A stretch of 64,000 bases of DNA from Paraspadella gotoi (Eukaryota > Chaetognatha): positions 935,554 to 999,553 of the forward strand of contig CM119266.1 of the NCBI GenBank assembly GCA_051294375.1. The letters run 5' to 3'. The stretch's first letter is position 1. Each line of letters begins with the position of its first letter. Shown piece after piece: positions 35,001 through 45,698 of the stretch. The position numbers and the translations under genes are program-made. The notes beneath the pieces were generated by a model. The model saw nothing but the letters and a program-made list of their open reading frames with translations, made no database searches and had not been told where the DNA came from.

Positions 35001-36271
35001 CGGTCGTGACGCTGAGTAAATCGATAGGGAGAAAAAAAAGGATAAGAGCAGCTACGGTATTTCTAAAATGTAATATGAAATTAATATTTAATACAATTGA
35101 AAAAGCTCAAAAAAATATTATCCCACTAAATTGATAGGGAAGCTTGGAGACTGAGAGAGCCTCAATTTAAAGCTTGGATTGTGGCGTTAACCTACCATAA
35201 CCTGTCCAAAGTCATGCTCGTTTATTAAATGAAGGAATAGTTTTAATATTTGTTGAACTTATTATTTAGAACAACAAAATCCCGAAAATTTATTCGAGGA
35301 AGAGCGAAATAGCTATGCTGCAACTACAGCAACAGAAATAGGGCAAACCGACCAAATTTAAATTTTAATGGGAACAGCATTAAAGAAATCCATTATTGGT
35401 ATTAGTTAAGTTTTTTTAATATATTCTGATTCTGAATTACAACTTCTTAAAATTTTGATGTTTTATTTAAAAGTAAAAAAATTCCAAAAAAATTTGACAT
35501 TTTCTATTTATAAATAAATATTAAAAAATTAATTACTAGTGCTTCGAGCCATTATAGAAAATTTTGGTCCATTGAAAGTTTTCTCAGAAATGTCTGAAGT
35601 TTTATTTGGGAAGGTTTGGTCCCAAATCAAATTTCCGATCCATCCCATTGACACATATTGGCCCCAACAGAAACCCTTACAACAACAACAACAGCCTCCT
35701 ACCGGAATTCTTCCGGAAATCGCGCCGCGTAGATGTGAAAAAAATGTGAATTTCCGGCGGCCGAGGATTCGTGTTGTAGTCGATATATGAGGATGAGTTG
35801 AAATTTGAATCGGTCAAAGCGAAGATTCGCTTTCGATCTGGTGACTCTGATCGTCGCCGATCGATTTAAAATGGCAAGAGAGGCGGCGGAAGCGGCGGAA
35901 GCGGCGGAAGCGGCAGTTATGGCGGGGCTATTGTCCACGCAATTGACAAGTAGATCGTCGTCGGGATTAAAAGCAAAGTCGTTGCACAAAGATGTCGTAG
36001 AATTGGACTCCAACCCCAAACTCGTCGTCAAATTGTTCCACGACTTTCGTTCGACGACGAGGATCTCAACGACCACGCCACCTTCGTTCGCCTCCAGCGC
36101 CAGTTCCTGCGTCTCCGCGTCATCGAGTCGGTCGCAGATCGGCGAAGGGCGCGAGGAGACGTCGGCGCAGTCGCCGGGACGACGGGAGACGAAGAAGAGG
36201 AGGGAAGAAGAGGAAGAGGAGGAGGACAACAACAGCGAGAGGAAGACGCCGAGACAGAGAATAGACGACAT
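31080..36271 (-). CDS. Probable single-pass receptor, FN3-like, Ser-rich tail
   Basis: Exons: 36271-35703 (ATG start), 35011-34855, about 34123 or 34067 to about 33498, 32970-32515, 32194-32060, 31920-31777, 31653-31080 (stop TGA). Junctions 1-2 and 4-5-6-7 chain in phase 2; the edges of exon 3 are not settled. Exon 1 begins with a signal peptide (MSSILCLGVFLSLLLSS) and has N-glycosylation sequons NLT, NST and NRS. Exon 3 has a fibronectin-III-like segment (LLLLWSPPPPVCGNVSDFRY). Exon 4 has a hydrophobic stretch (VIFVVAFVVVFIFVVVVIVV) followed by ARRW, read as the membrane helix, though part of it comes from a (GTC)n tract. Exons 5-7 give a roughly 280-residue cytoplasmic tail rich in Ser, partly from (TCG)n. 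A cytokine-receptor-like protein is one possibility, but I do not recognise the family. Confidence 0.6.
31821..31873. repeat. (GAC)n coding repeat, polyserine in receptor tail
   Basis: About 13 GAC units that encode polyserine in the minus-strand exon 31920-31777 and polyaspartate on the plus strand. Confidence 0.85.
31952..32042. repeat. (GAAA)n microsatellite after an exon donor
   Basis: About 22 units. On the gene strand the intron after exon 32194-32060 opens GTGAGCGGGGGTGGG and then becomes (TTTC)n. Confidence 0.9.
32243..32450 (+). repeat. Decayed repeat A region
   Basis: Recognisable family A pieces (AAATGAATGGGTAAATTTATATTGGTTG; GATTGCAGGACCGTGACTT; TATCTTGTAAAAG) in an intron of the receptor-like gene. 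Confidence 0.5.
34377..34548 (-). repeat. tRNA-derived SINE B, copy 2
   Basis: Second copy of the family described at 19556, in an intron of the receptor-like gene. The B box GGGGTTCTAGCCC is closer to the tRNA consensus here. Confidence 0.85.
34802..34850. repeat. (GGAAAT)n array at a receptor-gene donor
   Basis: On the gene strand, exon 35011-34855 ends GATGGAG and the intron opens GTGGAGAATGGAAATGG, continuing as eight GGAAAT units. Confidence 0.85.
35120..35262 (+). repeat. Dispersed repeat A, diverged copy
   Basis: Carries GATAGGGAAGCTTGG, AACCTGTCCAAAGTCA and TTTATTAAATGAA in family A order. Confidence 0.6.
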
Positions 36272-36319
36272 TGCGCGTGAACTACGCCCGAACTTTATGG
36301 CGCGGTTAGAGTAAATATC

Positions 36320-37060
36320 AAAAAAGGCCGAATGACGATGGATTTTGTCACATTTTCTCGTCCATTTATTATGTTTATGTTTAGTTTGTTAACGTATGTT
36401 TACATTTTTGTTTAGTTTACTTGTCTCTCTCTATATCGTTAGTTGATTTCGGTGCTACAATATCTATAACCGTTTAAAAAAAACGGTTTTTTTTCTGCAA
36501 CGAGGATCAATTTCTGAAGTTTTGTCCGTCAGTATATCAGTTAAGTAGTTTCGTCCGTCCGTAGATCATAATCATCATCATCAGTGGAGCCATCATCGTC
36601 CGATTCGTCGTCGTCGTCGTCGTCGTCGTCATCTTCGTCGTCATCCAGGGAAATCGAACGATTTTTAGTAATAATCACGTAATTCGATTAAGGGACAAAA
36701 GAACAGAGGCGAGAATTGCGCAGAATTTAATCCAAACAGTCTCTGCGAAAAAAAATGTTAAACCGGTTCCTGTCATTTTCTCTGTCGGTTGATTTCAAAT
36801 TCAGAATTTCAGGTAAAAATCTTTTGGGCACAGTTATATATCCATCCCGATACGACAATTAAACAAACGTGTTTTTCGGGGACGTCAAGAAGCGGCGTTT
36901 TAACCGATTAATGATTAACGATGAAAAATAATTTTAACTGATCGATTAAGACGTAATGTACAGTCTCATAGAAAAAAATATGAAATTTTGTCTATTGTTC
37001 ATTGAGCTGGAATAATGTAATAAAGCTAATGGTAATATTTTTAAATAGAAAAATAAAAGA
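36320..37060. other. Upstream region of the receptor-like gene
   Basis: Non-coding sequence 5' of the receptor-like start codon, with a (CGT)n tract at 36609-36650. No promoter motif is assigned. Confidence 0.4.
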
Positions 37061-37069
37061 TCAATTTTA

Positions 37070-37384
37070 ATTTACGATTCCATCAAAAATTAATATCCTG
37101 CTTAATCACATACTTTCCTACCCCCACACAAAATTTCATTTCATCTATCATTTTATCTAATATTTATCATTTATCATCTATCTATCATTTTATATATCCA
37201 ATTATTAAATATAATAATTATGAGTAAATCATAATCGGACATCATTTTTTTTGCATACTTTAACATAATTCAAGGTTTTGATATGATAAAAATGATTTAC
37301 CGACAAGATTTTGGGGTGGGACCGACGGACCGACAAAGTGAATTATAGAGTCGGTATCTGCGATAAGCAGATCCGACTAAAGAA
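37070..37384 (+). repeat. Dispersed element G, copy 3
   Basis: Shares CATAATTCAAGGTTTTGATATGAT, CCGACAAGATTTTGGGG and a terminal hairpin at 37349-37380 (GTCGGTATCTGC, loop, GCAGATCCGAC) then TAAAG. The hairpin is kept although its bases differ from copy 2. Confidence 0.75.
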
Positions 37385-38799
37385 GGAAACAAAAATCAGG
37401 GAATTTTCTGTTCACTTTTATTTCTTTTGTTTCAAACTTTTTTTTGTGGAGACCGGTGGGAATCCCAACTCTCGGTGGGAACTAATTTTGAATTCGAAAT
37501 GCCTCAAGAACTAAAATATTTTGTCTACTTTTGCTTAGATATCTTTCATCGAGATAAATACTATGATTTAAATTCATTAGTAATCTTAATTAAAGATTAC
37601 ACATGGGAGTACAGGTACAGTATTTTTTATTTATGACCAATATTTCGATCCATTAGATGGATCATCATCTGGGCAAAACAATTTTGTACCTGCACTCCAA
37701 TGCGCCATCTTTAATTAATTCTTAATATCGGTACATGGGATTGACTCTCAAAGAATTAGTAATTTTGTTCTCAACTATTCAAATGTGGTTCTGGTTAAAA
37801 CATGTCATTCTTCTTTAACCAAACTGATCGACAGATTTACCTTTGGTTATTATGCGTTATATTGTTTATTCTTTTATTTAAAAAAATGCTTTCGGCAAAG
37901 TATTACCACTTTGCATTTGTTTGCTTGATTACTGATAAATACGAAATTTACTTCTCAACCTCAAAATCATTATCTTACCATAAGACTTTACTCCTTAAAG
38001 TAAGGTTCTCTCTACGTCTCAACAATTTTACAGTCATTAATCACTAATTAAAATCTCCTTCAAAATTCAAATCGAAATTAAATTCGTCAAATTTGCATCT
38101 TTAAACGAGTTGAGTCATTAAGCTCTCTCTCTCTCTCCAACTCTGTCTCTCTTTCTCTCCGTCTCCGTCTCTATGATAATTTTAGAAGCCCACTCCTGTG
38201 CGACGTTTCCCAACGCCTTTTCTCAAAACTCTTTCTTACTCACCCTTTCGTCGTCACCCTGCCGGGTCGGTTTCCTCGCCTTGCGCCTCATTCCAACTTT
38301 TTCTCTCAATCTAAAATCCCCGCCCACTTTTTAGAACTGCCGATCGAATAATCAATGAAGAAGTTAATTCAAACTATCAATGTGGTCACGCTGTTTTAAC
38401 AGGTAGAATTTCTATAAATATAATATAAGTATAATGACTTTTTAAGACGCCGAATTTAGTGAACGGAAAAACTTTATGACAGGATGGCGTTTGTTTTCTC
38501 GTGAAAAAAAAAATGATAATACAGACATCACATCGTGAAGAAAATTGGGGAAACCTATCGCCTCAACTCTACTAGATTTAAAGTTGGCTCTTTTCTGCCG
38601 GCGAGATTAGAGGAGGCGGCGTTGGCGGCGTTGTCGGCGGCGGCGTTATCGGCGGCGGCGAGAGAATAGTGTCCGTACTTGGACTCGGTTCTATTTTCCC
38701 TTCTCCTCCATTAAAACAACTCCTTATCTCTTGGGCGCCACTTTTGTTGAAGAGATAAGACGAGGGAAAACCACTAGTTTCCGGTGTTTAATATGAGTG

Positions 38800-38864
<65 letters not shown>

Positions 38865-39333
38865 AGAGAGGAAAGAGAGAGAGAGATATATATATATATA
38901 TATAATATTATATATATATATATAAGTAAAGAGTAAGTTCTGTATGGAAGGCCGTTAAGGTCAGTAAATAGGAGACATTTTGTCAGCCTTTTTCTCTCCT
39001 TCTGTCTTTCTATCTTTTTCTGTCTTTCTGGCTTCTTAGACCAAATCCTTCTTTTTTTATTTTTCGTTTCCTACTTTCCTTTTTCTTCCCAACCAACGCC
39101 TGACAAATTCAGTGGCAACGAGCACATCATTCTAATCTATTACTACCCCCTAGTTCTCTCTCTCTTTCTCTCTCTCTCTTTCTCTCTATTTTCTCGGAAA
39201 AACGACATAAAATTTTCCTCGCGCCACCTGCCATGCGAAGAATTCACGGGCGTTAAAATAATAATTATAGTAATAAAGAATAATAAGCGTAGTAATTTTG
39301 AAGAACCGGTTAAAAAAAAAAAGCTTTTAGAGA

Positions 39334-39371
<38 letters not shown>

Positions 39372-40392
39372 CAGACGTCGTTAATTTTGATAAAACGTCA
39401 ACGAGTTTTTATTTGTTTTAACAAATTTTATTAATAATTTATTGGTTATATGATGAAAATTGCGATTAATACAAACAATTCGTCGACTTTGATGCGGAGA
39501 AAGTTAAATGTATAAAATTGAGCCTAATCGTGTAACCACGAACTCCGAATAACCATTTGACTATGACAGAATTTAAGTATTTCTTTTTATTTATTTAATC
39601 GACGCGGACCGGTTAAGATAATGTAAAAATGTCAAGAAAAACTAATAACGACGACAACGACGTCGAAGAGTAAAAAGACGAAGATGATGAAATCGAAAGC
39701 GACGATAATAAAAATACAGAAACTCAAGATCAAGACAATAATTACAAAGACGACGACGACGATGACGACGACGACGACGATATTTCGCAGTTCGTACGTC
39801 GACGAACGAAAAGTATAATTATTACCAGAACAATAACAATAACAACAACGATTCGCGAGAACGGTTATTGCTCGTTTTATTTGGTTAATCACGTTTATTG
39901 NNNNNNNNNNAGAGAGAAAAGATGAAAGTTTATGGAGGGAATGAAATTAAAGCGTGAGAGAGTGAATGGAGTGAGACTGTGAGGACATCCTGTGAGACTT
40001 TTCACAGCTGAGGGTGGAAGAAATAGAAAATAATACCATTTCTTTAGTGTTGTGATTTATCTAGAAATAAGACAATGTCTCATTGAGAAAGGTTGTGAGA
40101 ACTTGAGCCGTGAAAGCCACTTTCGACCGGTTATACTTATACTTAAGCGACAACTGGTTTTGAGTTAACCGAAAGATAGAAAAACAAATGACAGAACACT
40201 AGAATCGAAAGTAAAAAGACAGATGATAGTAGAAAATAGAAGCTGATTAAAAATAGAAGAAAAAAGTCGGAAGACAGAAAAAGGAAAACAAAAAATATAA
40301 GAAAAAAAACTCTGCATCCGGAAAGACTGAAGACAAAAAACTCCTCGTTACATTAGAAAAATAAAAGGCGCCTTCCGCCGGAGAAGAAAAAT

Positions 40393-40455
<63 letters not shown>

Positions 40456-40608
40456 CTCTTTTTTTTCCCCGAAGAAAGATTAATTTTTCCTCGGAATTCT
40501 TCGAGAGATTCCAACTCTTTTTGTTCCCCTCCTCCGCTTCCTCTTCCTCCTCCTCCTCCTCCTCCTTCTCCACCTTCTTCTGGTTTCTTCCTCATCTTCG
40601 ATGCTTTT

Positions 40609-40761
40609 GTGGATGAGGCGCAAAGTGGGCTGACGACTTCTGTCCGTATCTTCTGTGACTCCTCGACGACAATGTAACGGGTCTTGACTCTTGGGCTTGG
40701 AAAAAGGAAAAAGGGATTTCCACGCCCATAGGCGGTATATGGCGGTCCTCACACTTTCCGA
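40609..40761 (+). repeat. SINE-like repeat E, copy 2
   Basis: Second copy of the family at 8742, with an internal A-rich change after GGGCTTGGAA. Confidence 0.6.
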
Positions 40762-41052
40762 AAAATCCGTATAAACATTTGTGAATTTAATTCAATTTAA
40801 TTCTTAATAGTTTGTACTCTTAAACTTTTCTATTCTTTTTTTTTCTCTCTTTATTTTTTTTCTTCTTTTTCTATTTTTCTCTTTTTCTATCTTTATTTCT
40901 TTTCTTCTTTTTCTATTTTTCTCCTTTTCTCTCTTTATTTCTTTTCTTCTTTTTCTATTTTTCTCTTCCTCCTTTTCCTTCCTCCTCTCTTCCTCTAATT
41001 TCCTTCTCCTCTTCATCTTTGTTTTCCTCCTCTCCTCCTTTTCTTTCCCTCT

Positions 41053-41096
<44 letters not shown>

Positions 41097-42848
41097 ATCA
41101 TGAATTCAAATTTCGCGCTTTAGTTATTTTTCTTCTCCTTTTTTCTCTTTCCTATTTTTCTCCTGCTTTAATAACCTCATAGTCATAGTCTACTACATTT
41201 GCTTTTACTTTTGCTACTATTTCGTCGTATAACTGTAGACTTATTCCTTTAGTTCTTTGCTTCTCATATCGTCTCCTTCGTCGATATCATCGTCGTCGTT
41301 ATCGTCATCGTCGTAGTCATTTTCTTCTAGTTAATGTCTCTTTTATAATAAGATATATCTTTTCTGATCATCATCTTCCTCCTCTTTCTCATTTTTCTCC
41401 CAAATCGTCTTTTTTTTGTCGAAGTCGTCATTTTTCCTTTATTTTCCATTGGTGTCTTCATCATCGTCGCCATCGTCTTCGCCATCGTCGCCATCGTCGT
41501 CGTCGTCGTCATCGTCTTCGCCATCGTCTTCGCCATCGTCCTCAAAGCTAAGTATTCATTGACGTTTTCGTTCTCATCGTCGTCATCGTCGTCGCCATCG
41601 TCGTCATCGTCGTCGCCATCGTCGTCGCCTTCGTCCTCAAAGCTAAGTATTCATTGACGTTTTCGTTCTCATCGTCGTCATCTTATTCGTGGTCCTGTTT
41701 ATTATCGTCGTCGTTGCATGGTCGTTGTTGTCGTTGTTGTCGTTGTCATGTTCATCTTTCTCGGTTGTTGTCGTTCCAGGTCATCGTCGTTTTCATCGTC
41801 CTATCGTGGTCATCAATAGACGTCGTCGTACTCATCTTCGTTCTCATCGTCGTCGTCGTTCGATCTTCGTTTTGCGTGGATTCGCGTCTCGTGCGACGCG
41901 AATTTTAGGCGAAACTAGGATTTTTTTCTCTTTTTTGAGTTATTGCGTATTTTTTTATCATTTCTAAAGTATTTTTCAGGGCATATTGCGCCGGCCAATT
42001 GAAAATATACCGATAAACTCTTTCATCGCTTTTGAGACACTACATAATTATTATTATGTAAATTAAACAGTTTTACGTCTACGAAGATAACTATTGATTT
42101 CGATTTTCTTCAATGATCAATAATTTCAGGAACTATCTTCTATCTGACATCATTTCATTTTCTCATTCTTGTTTTTTCCCACAACCATTTTTAATCGATT
42201 AAACTCATCGGTAAATTTAAAGGCTTTTTTGAATTGAGAGACAAAGTCAAACCTCACATTTCCTTAATCGTTTTCGCTCCGAAATAATCATCTACTTTGA
42301 CTGAAAAACTTTTTCGACGCAGAAAATGTTTTCGCGCTCAAACGAAAAATCTCCTTTCGTTTCTTCTCTTCTTTCCTTTTTAATTTTTTTTTAGGTTTTT
42401 TTGTTCTTTCTATTATTTATTTTTACTCCTCACTCGAGAATTTTTACTCCTTAACTCACTTTTTAATTTCAACTTCATTATTTGCTTTCTAGTTTACTTT
42501 CGTTTAGTATTTCATTTTCACATCTTCACTACATTTTTCAAAACCATTTATCTCTTTAGTTTTTTTATTACTTAAATTTTTAATTAATTTTTCGTGACTT
42601 TATATATTTGTATTTGTATTTGTAAATACTATTTTTTGGTTTGAAATATAAAATTGAAAAGGATATGAAAAAAACTAAAAGGACAACTTAGGTTAATCTG
42701 AATCGAAGTTGTCCTTTCAGTTGTTTTTATTTCCTTTTCATTTTTATATTTCAAACCAAAAAATAGTATGTTATATTTTTTCTTTCTTTAGCTCAAAACG
42801 AAATCAATTAACGAAATATCGCGACGAGAAAAAAAACAATGAGGAAGG

Positions 42849-42967
<119 letters not shown>

Positions 42968-43878
42968 AGAACTTAATTACCAATTTGTTGGAACGAACCG
43001 CATCGCTTCTCCCGGAAGTGACGGAGGAAAAAGCGACGGGAAAAAAGGGTCGGCTTTGCGGCGCCAGCAGCTGCGGTGCTGGAATCTGCGGCGCCAGCAG
43101 CTGCAGCGCTGGAATCTGCGGCGCCGAAGATAGCGACTAGGCGCGTAAGAATTGCTTGGCACTTTTAATCAGCGATTTGAGCGAAGACGAAGACGACGTG
43201 AGAAAACGACGACGACGACGACGACGACGATTAAGAGAAATCGGTCTCTTTTTTTTGTCGGCCATTATTGTCGGCGTCTTTATCATCATCATCTTTCTTA
43301 GTCGTCGTCATCATCATCCTTTTTCGTCCTCTCATCCTCATCTCTTTTTCTTTTCCTCCATCTTCTCAACTTCTTTCACTTTCTCCTCCTGCTCTTCATC
43401 TTCCTCTTCCTCCTCCTCCTCTTCTTCCTCTTCCTCCTTCTCCTCCTCTCCCTCCTCCGATTCGATTAAGCGTTAATGAATCAAAAGGAAAAAAAAATTC
43501 TCATCGAACCGAAGACTCGACTTCGTCACTGGGAAGCGAGACGTCAGCGCCTCTTCCGGCGGAGACGTCGGACAACACCGCCCGTCGCCATGGCAACTGT
43601 CCCCGATGAAGAAGCCTAGACACCACTTCACTTCCCTCCTCATACTCAAGTCACGCTCGATTCACGCGACTCACAATTTTCTTCACGAGTTCGCGTCACG
43701 GACTCGGGACTCACGTTTTCCTTTCGCGAATCATAAACTTTAAATTTCATTTTCGAATTTAAATAAATTTTCTTGAATTTTTTTTATTATTATTTCTGTG
43801 AATTTTATTACAAAGTAAAGCAAAATTTTAGTAACCATATATTATATATCGAAGTAAAGTATATCTCTCTCTCTCTCT

Positions 43879-43951
<73 letters not shown>

Positions 43952-44704
43952 ACTCTCTCTCTCTCTCTCTCTCTATCTCTTCTTCCCCCAAATATTTCTT
44001 CATTTCTGTCAGGCCTTTTTTAGTTTCTCCTTTTTTCGTCTGGCGTCCGTTTCTTCCCCTCCCACGGGATCTCTCGGTTGTCGCTCGTGGTGTCTTCGTC
44101 GTCGTCGTTGTTGTTGTTGTTGTTGTTTTTGTTATGACTTTGTTGTTGCCGTAACTTCGTTTGTGGCGGCAATAGTTTTTATTTCCTCTCATTATTGTGA
44201 ACGCGTTTCTTTTTATTTTTTCGTTGTTGTTGTTGTCGTTGTTGTTGACGGCACAAACGCAGGTTCCAATCTCCGGTCTTCTCTCCTAAGAATGAAAGAC
44301 AAGAGAAGAGAGAGAAGCAAGAGAAGAGGAGGATGAGAGAGAGAAGTAACCCATTAATCGATACGACAGACAATTCTATGCACGAGCAAGACGAGCAGGA
44401 CCTCAATGCATAAACATTCTCACATCGGTTTTCGCCCTGAATTGGAATTGCTATCGGAATCAGAAATCTAATGAGACTCAAGACGTCGGTCGTCGTTATC
44501 GTCGTCGTCGTCGTTATCGTCGTCGTCGTCGTTATCGTCGTCGTCGTCGTTATCGTCGTCGTCGTTATCGTCGTCGTCGATTTATATTCTCCTCAATCTT
44601 TATTCTTCGTCTTCGTCATTTTTACTCATTCGACCTTTGTCATCAGTTGCTCTTACTCATCAGCGCTCTATTTTCGTTTCTAACATCCTTGTCATCTGTA
44701 TATC

Positions 44705-44718
44705 AACATCAACATCAA

Positions 44719-44782
<64 letters not shown>
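44705..44782. repeat. (CAT)n microsatellite
   Basis: About 25 CAT units preceded by a (CGT)n block at 44490-44580. Confidence 0.95.
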
Positions 44783-45553
44783 GCTCGCAACTCCATAAAA
44801 CTTTTCACGTAGAGAATCATAGATGTGGATTGAATTTCTGACGATTTGTTATGAAAATATTGTTAGGAAATATTGTTATGAAAATATTGTTGAAGAGAAA
44901 AAGAAAATAGAAGAAAATTAGTTTTTATTTAGAATTTTTCATCGCGAGATTTTTCCCGGGATATATTTTGGAGGGATATATTTAATACAAGTATACTATA
45001 AAACATTTTTTCGAATAATTCATTACTTTTTATAGATATTTTTCGTTGCAATTTCCTATTCTCTCTCCCATGATTGACCCAGATTTATCAATTGATCATT
45101 GATTTTCAGGTCAAGGATTCGATATTTTTTGGGGTTCGATGTTTCCTCTTACTTTTTGTCTCTTTTTAGTCGGCGTTAGATTTGACTCGCGAAAAATCTC
45201 TCCGGTGCAAACATTTTAGATCGCGGAAAACCTTTCTAATCATGCATTGGATCGATCACTTTTATTTCTAGAAGAAATAAGTCCTGGTGTTGTTCAAATC
45301 CAATATATATCTCATGGTATATATACCATGGTTCGATGGCACCATGTCTAAATCGAAATTATCGAGTTGTGTTATGTTGACTGAGTTATTAGATTTAAGT
45401 GATTTAAGATTTAAGTGGGAAAGACTGACGGGTAGTCAAAAATACAGACAGATAGACTTAAGGAGAGACCGACCGACCGACAAGTAAGTTATAAAGTTGC
45501 TTCTTATAAAGAAAGAATTCTTAGAAGATCTGTCCCCAAGACGAGGACAACAA

Positions 45554-45594
<41 letters not shown>

Positions 45595-45698
45595 CTATGG
45601 AAGCATCACAGAAAAGTTTAGTTTAGTTTTTTTGGGTTTTTTTTAAGTTTGCATCAAGATTCAAAGCTTTTTACATTCTGCTCGAAGACCGAAATCAA

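Noticed and set aside
43156-43476. Frame with an Arg run followed by a hydrophobic helix
   Set aside because: Arg run and hydrophobic residues come from (CGA)n and T/C-rich repeats; no splice partners or start, so not supported as a membrane protein.
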